Positions 1 through 6,086 are shown, counted from the first letter of the stretch. The stretch is 6,487 nucleotides of DNA from an uncultured Rhizobiaceae group bacterium (GCA_905479965.1 CAJQOR010000210.1:1-6487), one strand, 5' to 3'. Numbers and translations are program-made. The notes: a model not told the origin generated them from the letters alone.

Positions 1-1498
1 CCTGAATAACAGATGTTTCCAAGTTCCCGCGCTCCGTTGTCTCGCGCGCACGACGCAACAGACTTTCATAAATTTGGCGAATTGCTTCAGCTTTGCGTTC
101 TAATTCGCGAAGGCCAACATTTTCCGTTGATTGACTGGATGCACGTGTTTTCAAAACAGCTAATTTATCGGCAAGCTGACCTTCTGAATCACGCGCCCGC
201 AACACGTCATTTTGCGTAGATGACACAATACGAGTGAGCTCATTTCTAATTTCAACAGCCACGGCATCCGCGGAAGCTTTTGCCGCAATATACTGCGGAT
301 GACGTGGTCCCAAACCAACTGCAAGTGAATCACTATTTGATTTTGCTTGCGTATATTGCTTGCGAAGTTCGCTCAGCGTTGGCGTAAGTGCGGCTTGCGG
401 GAACGAGCCTGAGATCAAACCATCAAGATTTGTATTTTTTAGCTCATTTGCCAACACAGTTTTTGCAACCTGATCCGCGCGAACTTTCGCTAGCTCATTG
501 CTTAACGCCAGCATTTCTTTCTCGTTGATGACCCCGCCACCAACATCAATAATATCATTTTCAGAACGATAACCGACAATCCCATTTTCAGCAGCGTCCA
601 GCTTCTTGCGAAGCTCTTCAAGTCTCACTTCAATTGAATCAGTTGTTTTCGCAAAGATCCCTGATTGCTGTTGTTTGTATTCAACCAAGTATTCTTCGAC
701 AATTGTATTGGCGACCAGTGCAGATTTCTCTGCATTGTTTGTGTTTGCCCCAATATAAACCAGGAAGGTTTCTGGATCTCGCGCCAAACCCATATTGTCT
801 TGCAAATAGGTAACAGCGTTTTCAAACGGGTCATTTGATTGAGTGCTTGATGACAAAAAGCGTTTAAATTTCGACAAAACGCTTGATTCATCTGCCCCAT
901 TAAATTCTGGATCTTGATCTAGTCTCAGTTTCTCGACAACTCGCTCTAGCACAGCCGTTGATCGCGCGACTTGCATTTGACTATCAACCACAGCTAACAG
1001 AACTTGAGAACTCGCCTGATTGTTACTGTTCACTGTATCAGTGACTTGTACATCACGTGGATCAAGGATCAATCTACTATCGGCATAATATTTATGCGGC
1101 GTTGATATTGCGATGAATACCCCCACAGCCGCACCTATAATACCACATACGATAACCAGCCATTTTTTGGCCCACATGTGACGCATAATTATAAATAGAT
1201 CTAAAAGTGGCTTATCAGGATCGATTTCATACGAAGTTGAATATTCCGATGCAGAGTTAACTGGTCCTGGTCGTGGTTTTTCGCCGCCTGCTTCTAGGTC
1301 TCGATCTCGGTTTAAGAAACCAAACTTTTTTGAACTTTTGCTATTCGCATTTGCGCGCGCATCATCTTCGCTACCTTGAGCATGAACTGAAGGATTTCGC
1401 GTTAATCGAGGATCATCTGCGATATTATGATGTTTCCGCGCAGTTATCGGTCTAACTTTTGATCGGATTTTTACATTATTTTGCGCATTAGGGCGCAT
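1..1498 (-). CDS. ExoP/GumC-type polysaccharide chain-length regulator (Wzz domain), C-terminus cut off by window edge
   Basis: This is an inner-membrane polysaccharide co-polymerase that controls chain length and couples polymerisation to export. Reading from the ATG at 1498, 499 residues are visible without a stop. They show a polar, basic cytoplasmic tail of about 110 residues, a first membrane helix at about 113-132 (WLVIVCGIIGAAVG), a Wzz domain around 98-190 and a long periplasmic helical, coiled-coil-like stretch at about 278-465. The family hallmark GPRHPQ lies near 397-402, and a GNVR-type segment (LRELERKAEA...IYESLLRRA) at about 463-485. The second membrane helix and any C-terminal tyrosine kinase domain lie beyond position 1, so Wzz-only and BY-kinase fusion forms cannot be told apart. 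I chose the ATG at 1498 because a perfect GGAGGT lies 9 bases before it. The ATG at 1567 is in frame, adds 23 residues and has no Shine-Dalgarno. An in-frame TAG lies just upstream of 1567. The gene is transcribed divergently from the flippase. Confidence 0.9.
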   Translation of the reverse strand, partial: MRPNAQNNVKIRSKVRPITARKHHNIADDPRLTRNPSVHAQGSEDDARANANSKSSKKFGFLNRDRDLEAGGEKPRPGPVNSASEYSTSYEIDPDKPLLDLFIIMRHMWAKKWLVIVCGIIGAAVGVFIAISTPHKYYADSRLILDPRDVQVTDTVNSNNQASSQVLLAVVDSQMQVARSTAVLERVVEKLRLDQDPEFNGADESSVLSKFKRFLSSSTQSNDPFENAVTYLQDNMGLARDPETFLVYIGANTNNAEKSALVANTIVEEYLVEYKQQQSGIFAKTTDSIEVRLEELRKKLDAAENGIVGYRSENDIIDVGGGVINEKEMLALSNELAKVRADQVAKTVLANELKNTNLDGLISGSFPQAALTPTLSELRKQYTQAKSNSDSLAVGLGPRHPQYIAAKASADAVAVEIRNELTRIVSSTQNDVLRARDSEGQLADKLAVLKTRASSQSTENVGLRELERKAEAIRQIYESLLRRARETTERGNLETSVIQ

Positions 1499-1507
1499 GT
1501 CCCGTTG

Positions 1508-1513
1508 ACCTCC
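1508..1513 (-). promoter_or_regulatory. Strong Shine-Dalgarno GGAGGT inside the longest exoP-like reading frame
   Basis: The minus strand reads GGAGGT, then 9 bases, then the ATG at 1498. It is the best ribosome binding site in the window and favours the shorter form of the chain-length regulator. In the longer frame the same bases encode Gly-Gly, so chance cannot be excluded. Confidence 0.5.
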
Positions 1514-1567
1514 ATATTGAGGTGAACCGGAAGCAAGATCCAATAGAGACTGCCTTTTATGACGCAT

Positions 1568-1577
1568 AACGACCCAA
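1568..1577 (+). promoter_or_regulatory. Copy 1 of the intergenic 10-mer AACGACCCAA
   Basis: This is an exact copy of a word found three times in the window, each time in a divergent intergenic region. On the minus strand it reads TTGGGTCGTT and directly abuts the upstream candidate ATG (1567) of the exoP-like gene. It could be a transcription-factor operator or an RNA-level element overlapping translation initiation. The repetition is seen directly; the function is inferred. Confidence 0.45.
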
Positions 1578-1619
1578 TTTAAATACTAAACTGCCGCAAG
1601 CGGCTAACCAACGGAGCAA

Positions 1620-1650
1620 AACTGCATGTGTTAACGCACAGTAAGCAGTT
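1620..1650. repeat. Nested inverted repeat in the exoP-wzx intergenic region
   Basis: The outer arms AACTGC (1620-1625) and GCAGTT (1645-1650) are perfect complements. They enclose the inner arms TGTG (1627-1630) and CACA (1637-1640) around a 6-base loop, with an asymmetric bulge of 1 base against 4. It could fold as a hairpin at the very 5' end of an exoP-like transcript or act as an operator. No T-run follows on either side, so a terminator is unlikely. Confidence 0.4.
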
Positions 1651-1654
1651 ATGG

Positions 1655-1670
1655 GTAACAAAATATTAAC
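1655..1670 (+). promoter_or_regulatory. CtrA-like box (GTAA-N7-TTAAC) overlapping the candidate -10
   Basis: The alphaproteobacterial cell-cycle regulator CtrA binds TTAA-N7-TTAA, often followed by C. This site has GTAA, 7 bases, then TTAAC, which is one mismatch. It overlaps the proposed exoP-like -10 element. In AT-rich DNA such near-matches are common, so the support is weak. Confidence 0.2.
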
Positions 1671-1690
1671 AGCAGACAGCTGTCGTGCAA
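1663..1690 (-). promoter_or_regulatory. Candidate sigma70-type promoter for the exoP-like gene, with a palindrome in its spacer
   Basis: On the minus strand a TTGCAC (-35-like, 1685-1690) is separated by 16 bases from TAATAT (-10-like, 1663-1668). The match to consensus is moderate: 3 of 6 and 4 of 6. Transcription would begin near 1656 and give a leader of about 90-160 bases, depending on the start codon. The spacer contains the perfect palindrome GACAGCTGTC, a possible operator. Confidence 0.3.
1675..1684. repeat. Perfect 10-bp palindrome GACAGCTGTC
   Basis: This is a perfect dyad in the divergent promoter region, lying entirely between the proposed -35 and -10 of the exoP-like gene. That position is typical of a repressor or MerR-type activator site. 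The palindrome is seen directly; any regulator is unknown. Confidence 0.35.
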
Positions 1691-1759
1691 TTTAGAACTA
1701 TTTTCTCCATCATTTATCCTTTTTTCCACGATAAGTACCCGTATCTTAGTAATAAATTT

Positions 1760-1765
1760 TATAAT
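1760..1765 (+). promoter_or_regulatory. Candidate -10 element TATAAT for the flippase gene
   Basis: A perfect TATAAT lies 52 bases upstream of the flippase ATG, predicting a leader of roughly 45 bases. No recognisable -35 hexamer is found at 15-19 bases spacing, so the promoter would need an activator or the match may be chance in AT-rich sequence. Confidence 0.3.
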
Positions 1766-1786
1766 TCGAGCTAAAGCTGGATTTAT

Positions 1787-1810
1787 ATGAACGACCCAAA
1801 AGGCCAGTAA
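1787..1810 (+). other. Possible 7-codon leader ORF upstream of the flippase
   Basis: ATG followed by six codons and TAA encodes MNDPKGQ. The stop lies 7 bases before the flippase ATG. A weak GGA sits about 8 bases before the mini-ORF start, while the flippase itself lacks a clear Shine-Dalgarno, so translational coupling by reinitiation is conceivable. Copy 2 of the AACGACCCAA word begins directly after this ATG. An ORF this short can easily arise by chance. Confidence 0.2.
1790..1799 (+). promoter_or_regulatory. Copy 2 of the intergenic 10-mer AACGACCCAA
   Basis: This is an exact copy in the same orientation as copy 1, 222 bases away, so the two bracket the divergent intergenic region. It ends 18 bases before the flippase ATG and would lie in the leader RNA if the TATAAT at 1760 is the -10. 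The flippase leader would then carry a 10-base stretch complementary to the exoP-like and GT2 leaders. Confidence 0.45.
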
Positions 1811-1817
1811 ACCTCCA

Positions 1818-3101
1818 ATGTTTGGAAGTCTAAATCTACTAGTTCGACAAAATATCGGACGTATCCAGGATTACGCGACATTACTCGGCGGATCTGTTGG
1901 TCGTCTTGTCATTTCTCTTGGGTATTTCATCGCCATTGCAAATTCACTGGCCGTTGACGACTTTGGCCTTTTTGCAACAGCATCCGCGACAGGGATTATT
2001 TTATCACGCCTCGTAGCCTTTGGTTTTGCGTCTCCGATGTATCGGATCGCAACCTCTAAAAGACGCTTATTGGGTGTATATACCCCCGGCCTTATTGTTG
2101 GCAGTATATTATCGCTTCCCGTGATCAGCCTCGTTGCCTATGTGATCTATATACTTATCTTTGACAAAGAAATGTCCTTTATTGCGTTCATTTGCATTGT
2201 ATTTGCCGAAGTTATATTCTGGCGAACGATGGAAATCACAACCATTATTTTAAATGGGCTGTACCGATTTGCAGCGGGATCAATTTTAGTCATCATCGCA
2301 ACCATTATGAAAATGCTCGCCGCATTTACATTTGCATACGCCTCCGACAACTCCATTGAGCAATGGGGTGTTTATTATATTTGTGCAAACGCGGCATCGG
2401 CATTAATCGCGATTGTTTTTTATTATCCTCGGGTAAAAATGCGGTGGTGTTTAAAGCTCTACTTAGCACGATGGGTTGATTCACTCGCGGTTGCCGCTTC
2501 AGAAATTGTTTACTACGCACAAGCAGAGCTTGATAAAATTTTGGTGCTCGCAATAGGCGGACCGCAGATCGCAGGGGTTTATGCAATCCTCATGCGGCTT
2601 GTTGATATTACGGCACTGCCTATACGCTCTTTATTTATGTTGATCATTCAACAAATCATGCGCACGAAGGCGACAATTCAATCCCTTAAATATCGGGTGA
2701 TATTTGAAGCAGCAATTGCCTTCATTTCACTCGCAGGGATTTTAGCATTAGCGTTTATCAAGTGGATATTTCCAAACATACTTGGAGAAAATGTTGCTGA
2801 AATATCGCCATATTTAATCATGGTGGTGTTGGTGCCGGTCTTTAGAAACCTTACAGAGTATCATTCAGAACTCTTGTATGCGGTAAACAGAACACTATTA
2901 CGCACAGCCAATGCTGCCATTATCGGCGTTATGAAGGCATGTTTCTTGAGTTGGATTCTTTTGATCTACGCAGAAGATGAGCAATGGTTTATCATGCTCA
3001 ATGTGTTGTTTGGTCTTTTGTATTTAACCTCGCTATTACTGACATATCCTGCCATGCGCAGAGTGGCGCCCATCATTAAAAAGACGGCAAAAAACCACTA
3101 A
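1818..3101 (+). CDS. Wzx-type oligosaccharide flippase / polysaccharide biosynthesis membrane protein
   Basis: This is a predicted inner-membrane flippase that would move the undecaprenyl-PP-linked repeat unit to the periplasmic face. The 427 residues are strongly hydrophobic, with about 12 predicted membrane helices. Rough positions are 22-42, 48-70, 89-114, 118-140, 153-174, 184-203, 222-240, 250-280 (one or two), 296-318, 331-345, 364-385 and 390-411. The segment ELDKILVLAIGG...AGVYAILMRLVD (about 237-263) matches the mid-protein signature of the polysaccharide biosynthesis/MOP superfamily (D-kilL...G....G.Ya...rlv). Length is normal for Wzx. The ATG at 1818 is the first after an in-frame TGA at 1788, and no clear Shine-Dalgarno precedes it. 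The gene is divergent from the exoP-like gene and convergent with the DUF6492-like gene, 24 bases away. Substrate specificity cannot be read from sequence. Wzx proteins diverge strongly, so no symbol is assigned. Confidence 0.88.
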   Translation: MFGSLNLLVRQNIGRIQDYATLLGGSVGRLVISLGYFIAIANSLAVDDFGLFATASATGIILSRLVAFGFASPMYRIATSKRRLLGVYTPGLIVGSILSLPVISLVAYVIYILIFDKEMSFIAFICIVFAEVIFWRTMEITTIILNGLYRFAAGSILVIIATIMKMLAAFTFAYASDNSIEQWGVYYICANAASALIAIVFYYPRVKMRWCLKLYLARWVDSLAVAASEIVYYAQAELDKILVLAIGGPQIAGVYAILMRLVDITALPIRSLFMLIIQQIMRTKATIQSLKYRVIFEAAIAFISLAGILALAFIKWIFPNILGENVAEISPYLIMVVLVPVFRNLTEYHSELLYAVNRTLLRTANAAIIGVMKACFLSWILLIYAEDEQWFIMLNVLFGLLYLTSLLLTYPAMRRVAPIIKKTAKNH

Positions 3102-3125
3102 AAGAAATACTATATTTGAGGGCCG

Positions 3126-4004
3126 CTATTGCGGATGTGTTTCGTTGACAACCGACCGAATATCATCCATTGGAATACCAACAAATGACTGAATGCCAAC
3201 CGCAACCTGTTCATTGGTCATTTTCCTGATGAATTTTTTCAATCCATCTTTGCTAGGTTCAGCGACACTTTCATCCCACAAGACATGACACAGTGAATGA
3301 CCCGTTGGCAGATGATTTCGGCCCATACAAACTTCATCAACATAGCGGCCATAAATCATGCATTCTGACATCTGAGATTGTTTGACAACTGCACGCATCC
3401 AATGACACTTGTTGTGCGTTTCGATATGATCGAGCATGTCACACACGGTCTCGCGGCGCCACGCAATAAACGTTGTTATATAATCTGTTTTGGAAACCAC
3501 AGGTTCTGATATACCCAACAAATGACCCGCATTTTTTGACCATACAAGATGCTCTTGCATGTCATCATTAAATGCATCTTCGTTGCGATAAAATCGTACA
3601 GCGTCAGCATCGCCTAGATCGTCCACATCATAGTTTTTAACAACAACGACATCAGAATCGAGCGTTAACATGATATCCTCATCGATATAACGCGCGATGG
3701 CAAATCTTCGCAGTTGTTGAGCATGCCAGCCACGTAATGGCCGAGAGAATGGCGTCAGCCAAACTCGGGCATGGCGCGAGCTGATTGGATCACGAAATGA
3801 TCTGCACCAGAAAGGGAAAATCTGACTTTCTGTGATGACTTTGCGCTTTTTACTTTCAAGCTTACTAAATATCTCGCGATCAACATCGGCAACAAGAAGA
3901 TAGTGCGTCCAATCACCTTTTAAACGCTGGTCCATGCTCTCACATAAAAACGCGCATCGCTCGAAATCATCGCTATAAGTTGCTGTTATTACTGCTGTCG
4001 TCAT
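3126..4004 (-). CDS. DUF6492-like putative glycosyltransferase
   Basis: This is a soluble protein of 292 residues that resembles the DUF6492 family, found beside polysaccharide genes in rhizobia and relatives. The family assignment is from memory of motifs, not a search. It starts with an alpha/beta strand (AVITATYSDDFERC, 4-17) like a GT-A Rossmann-type fold. GWHAQQLRRFAIA lies at 92-104, a DxD-type motif DSD at 116-118 within LTLDSDVVVVK could bind metal and nucleotide sugar, and SECMIYGRYVD lies at 213-223. There is no signal peptide or membrane helix, so it should act in the cytoplasm. It is last in the GT4-GT26-DUF6492 operon; its ATG lies 10 bases after the GT26 stop, with no good Shine-Dalgarno, so it probably relies on coupling. 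The context supports sugar transfer to the same repeat unit. Donor and linkage are unknown, and the protein could instead be a non-glycosyl nucleotidyl or modifying enzyme. Confidence 0.75.
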   Translation of the reverse strand: MTTAVITATYSDDFERCAFLCESMDQRLKGDWTHYLLVADVDREIFSKLESKKRKVITESQIFPFWCRSFRDPISSRHARVWLTPFSRPLRGWHAQQLRRFAIARYIDEDIMLTLDSDVVVVKNYDVDDLGDADAVRFYRNEDAFNDDMQEHLVWSKNAGHLLGISEPVVSKTDYITTFIAWRRETVCDMLDHIETHNKCHWMRAVVKQSQMSECMIYGRYVDEVCMGRNHLPTGHSLCHVLWDESVAEPSKDGLKKFIRKMTNEQVAVGIQSFVGIPMDDIRSVVNETHPQ

Positions 4005-4014
4005 AGTCTAACAA

Positions 4015-4773
4015 TCATTGAAAATATCGTTTGCGAATTACATGCCAGAGAAAAAGTGGGTTGCCTAGAATGTATCGACGCCAAAGCCGCTTAGGCTCTA
4101 GTGAAAGTCGATAGATCCATTCAACACGCAGTTTCCGCCAGGATGCGGGTGCACGTGGTACAAGATGTGATACAAAATCAAATAATGCACCAACTGTAAA
4201 CACAAGTTTTGCATGCTCAATCGTCACATATTCTTCAACCCATTTTTCCTGTATGGGGCTACCCATTCCAACTAGGAGAATATCGGGCTTTTCAACTTTT
4301 AGTTCAGAGAGTATTTTTGGAATATCTTTGTCATCAAAATAACCATCTGAGACAACCACAAAATCATGCCATGGCGTTGCAGCTTTAAACTTTTCAGCAG
4401 CGCGCTTGACGACCACATCCTGGCCACCAATCAGCGCAATTTTCAAAGGTTTTTGAAAATAAACCATCAAAGCGGGTATCAGATCTGTACCGTTTAAATT
4501 AGCTTTAAATTTTTGCCCACTGGCAATCTTTGTCGCAATATCAACACCCACACCATCGGGCAGGACAATCGCCTCTTCTATGCAATTTCGATATTGTGGG
4601 TCACGCATGGAGATGTTTGCATTATGTGCATTTATAAATGCAAATATCGATTGCTCATTATCAAGCTGGTATCGCCCAGTGATATTAGTAAAGCCCTCGT
4701 CCCAGCTCCAGTTCTCAACTTTAATACCTAAAATATCAAGTTGCTGGTGATCTTTTAACTGCTCCTGTGTCAC
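4015..4773 (-). CDS. WecG/TagA/CpsF family glycosyltransferase (GT26)
   Basis: This 252-residue membrane-associated cytoplasmic transferase adds a sugar to undecaprenyl-PP-sugar. Characterised relatives use ManNAcA (WecG), ManNAc (TagA) or glucose (GumM), so the donor cannot be assigned here. Family motifs occur in order: NAHN (48-51), LPDGVGVD (71-78, with the conserved Asp of the active-site region), NLNGTDL (92-98), LLVGMGSPIQEKW (166-178), GALFDF (195-200), APASWRKL..EWIYRL (208-223) and the basic C-terminal EPKRLWRRY (226-234). In TagA this tail contacts the membrane and substrate. Length is typical. The start is GTG at 4773, sharing a GTGA overlap with the stop of the upstream GT4 gene, which indicates translational coupling. 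An AAAGGA lies 12 bases upstream, rather far. The DUF6492-like gene follows after 10 bases. Confidence 0.93.
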   Translation of the reverse strand: MTQEQLKDHQQLDILGIKVENWSWDEGFTNITGRYQLDNEQSIFAFINAHNANISMRDPQYRNCIEEAIVLPDGVGVDIATKIASGQKFKANLNGTDLIPALMVYFQKPLKIALIGGQDVVVKRAAEKFKAATPWHDFVVVSDGYFDDKDIPKILSELKVEKPDILLVGMGSPIQEKWVEEYVTIEHAKLVFTVGALFDFVSHLVPRAPASWRKLRVEWIYRLSLEPKRLWRRYILGNPLFLWHVIRKRYFQ

Positions 4774-5951
4774 GATGTTTGCAATTCCTTTTGTGACACT
4801 TCTAGTTGTCTCAAACCGCTTTCCAAAGATGTTAAAAGTTGACCAAGTTGTTGTTGATGGAAGTTGTTCCCGTTGATTTTTAGTTCTTCGCCAGACTGGA
4901 TCCGGTTGAACATATCAACCAGCGCTTTGGCAAACTCTTCACCCTCATCCGCTACTATACAATTTGATGGCATCTGGTTTAACCCTCGTAATGAACGTGT
5001 GGTCGCAACGGTGGGCAAACCCATTTCAAATGTCTCAATTGTTTTGAGCTGAACCCCTGTGCCCTCGCGGCTAATGAGCGGTATAATCTGACAGGAGCTA
5101 ACAAATTCATGGGCATCTTCAACGCGACCTAAAAACTCCACATTTTTTGGCGTACTCGAAGGGATATTTGAGGCTTTACCAGCAATCGCTATTTTTAGAT
5201 CCTTTATGTGCGGAACAACTTCCTCTAAGAACCAATCCAAGCCAGATCTGTTGGCTGCCCAACTCCATGTACCAATTAAACCAAGATCATATTTTGGTTT
5301 TGCACCGACAGCGTAATTGGGCGGTTTAATCTGAGTAACCAAAGGTAAATGAGATGATTTTTTCTCAACATGTAGTCCTGCACGATCACCATCTGCCAAA
5401 GTGAATACATGCTTTGCGCGCCCGCACAATCGGCCCTCGATTTCCTTCAATAATTTTGCTTCGCGCTTAAACAAATAAGACGACAAAAGGTTTGAAGCAT
5501 TTAGCGCATTTTTATACGCAGATTCCGATTCAACATTATGCGCAAGAAAGACAAATTTATCTTCGCTAAACAGATCAATAAACGCCCCAGGCAATTGCAC
5601 GGAGTTTAAGAACAGCCCATCATAAGGCTGACAGGCATTCAGCGCCGAACTGATCTCTTGTGGCGAGGTTTGAAGCATTTTCGCAACAGATACAGGCGCT
5701 CCGCTCGTTATTGCGCGCAGCAACCATTTTATCTTTTGTGATTTTCCAACCTTCGAATTGGTCACTTCCAAATCATCCAGAACAACCGTGTCATCAGGAT
5801 ATGCGGGCGTTTCTCCGGGGGTTAAATAACCGATGATTTTGAGCTTGATGCCAAGCGACAACAACCCATCGACGACAACACGATTGGCGATATCGTAACC
5901 AGACTTTGGATTTTTGACCGGAACCAATGATGTTAAAAATACAAGCTTCAT
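4770..5951 (-). CDS. GT4-type (GT-B fold) glycosyltransferase
   Basis: This predicted cytoplasmic retaining glycosyltransferase would extend the lipid-linked repeat unit. From the ATG at 5951 it has 393 residues. The N-terminal Rossmann domain opens with MKLVFLTSLVP and NPKSGYDIANRVVVDGLLSLG (14-34), and the AHNVE motif lies at 137-141. The C-terminal domain starts near 220 with LGLIGTWSWAANRSGLDWF (223-241, family pattern G-sW.pN..gl.wF). It continues with VEFLGRVED (271-279) and the donor-binding segment GTGVQLKTIETFEMGLPTVAT (297-317), where a Glu (306) typical of GT4 enzymes sits. I prefer 5951 because AAAGGA lies 6 bases upstream and the fold begins there; an in-frame TTG at 6005 would add 18 residues that do not resemble the family. 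It is the first gene of the operon and overlaps the GT26 gene by 4 bases. Donor sugar is unknown. Confidence 0.9.
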   Translation of the reverse strand: MKLVFLTSLVPVKNPKSGYDIANRVVVDGLLSLGIKLKIIGYLTPGETPAYPDDTVVLDDLEVTNSKVGKSQKIKWLLRAITSGAPVSVAKMLQTSPQEISSALNACQPYDGLFLNSVQLPGAFIDLFSEDKFVFLAHNVESESAYKNALNASNLLSSYLFKREAKLLKEIEGRLCGRAKHVFTLADGDRAGLHVEKKSSHLPLVTQIKPPNYAVGAKPKYDLGLIGTWSWAANRSGLDWFLEEVVPHIKDLKIAIAGKASNIPSSTPKNVEFLGRVEDAHEFVSSCQIIPLISREGTGVQLKTIETFEMGLPTVATTRSLRGLNQMPSNCIVADEGEEFAKALVDMFNRIQSGEELKINGNNFHQQQLGQLLTSLESGLRQLEVSQKELQTS

Positions 5952-5957
5952 AAATCG

Positions 5958-5963
5958 TCCTTT
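5958..5963 (-). promoter_or_regulatory. Shine-Dalgarno AAAGGA deciding the start of the GT4-type gene
   Basis: The minus strand reads AAAGGA, 6 bases, then the ATG at 5951. This spacing is near ideal and argues against the TTG at 6005 as the start. Confidence 0.7.
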
Positions 5964-6076
5964 GAAGCGCTTATAACAAAAAGAAGTCAAATCCGGGTTA
6001 AACAAGATGATTAAAATAGAAGATAATAATCAACAATATATTTAGATGATCAAGTTATGCTCAATCAAAAGAGTTA
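5964..6076. promoter_or_regulatory. AT-rich divergent intergenic region between the GT4 operon and the GT2 gene
   Basis: The promoters of the three-gene minus operon and of the plus-strand GT2 gene must lie here or be absent. The stretch is very AT-rich, and several TTG-type -35-like words (for example TTGATC and TTGATT on the minus strand) are followed by AT-rich -10-like words. None is clearly better than the others, so no single promoter is called. Confidence 0.3.
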
Positions 6077-6086
6077 TTGGGTCGTT
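6077..6086 (-). promoter_or_regulatory. Copy 3 of the intergenic 10-mer AACGACCCAA (inverted)
   Basis: The plus strand reads TTGGGTCGTT, ending 5 bases before the ATG of the GT2 gene. This is the same orientation relative to the gene as copy 1 relative to the longer exoP-like start. TTG at 6077 is itself in frame with the GT2 gene and could be a rare alternative start (TTG GGT CGT TTA AAA ATG). Confidence 0.45.

Noticed and set aside
625..900. A 91-codon minus-strand reading frame, and a 60-codon plus-strand frame at 1273-1455, inside the exoP-like gene
   Set aside because: The exoP-like frame is open and family-consistent through both regions; these are out-of-frame shadows without motifs.
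1593..1604. Palindrome GCCGC-AA-GCGGC just upstream of the exoP-like gene
   Set aside because: The 2-base loop is too tight for a stable RNA hairpin of full length, there is no T-run and no second copy; it may be a minor operator but nothing supports that.
1568..1799. The two direct 10-mers as a target-site duplication around a small inserted element of about 212 bases
   Set aside because: The bounded segment has no terminal inverted repeats, contains plausible promoters for both genes, and a third copy stands alone at 6077, so insertion does not explain the pattern.
2147..2586. Two minus-strand frames of 69 and 86 codons inside the flippase gene
   Set aside because: They are antisense shadows of a continuous membrane-protein gene and show no ribosome binding site or recognisable motif.
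3123..3134. Hairpin CCGC-TATT-GCGG at the convergent end of the flippase and DUF6492-like genes
   Set aside because: The stem is only 4 bp, it overlaps the end of the minus-strand gene, and no T-run follows on either strand, so it is not a credible intrinsic terminator.
5952..6005. An 18-residue N-terminal extension of the GT4-type protein from a TTG at 6005
   Set aside because: The ATG at 5951 has AAAGGA 6 bases upstream and begins exactly at the usual first strand of the fold.
5998..6014. Possible CtrA site TTAA...TTAA upstream of the GT4 operon
   Set aside because: The half-sites are separated by 9 bases, not the 7 that CtrA needs, and the region is AT-rich.
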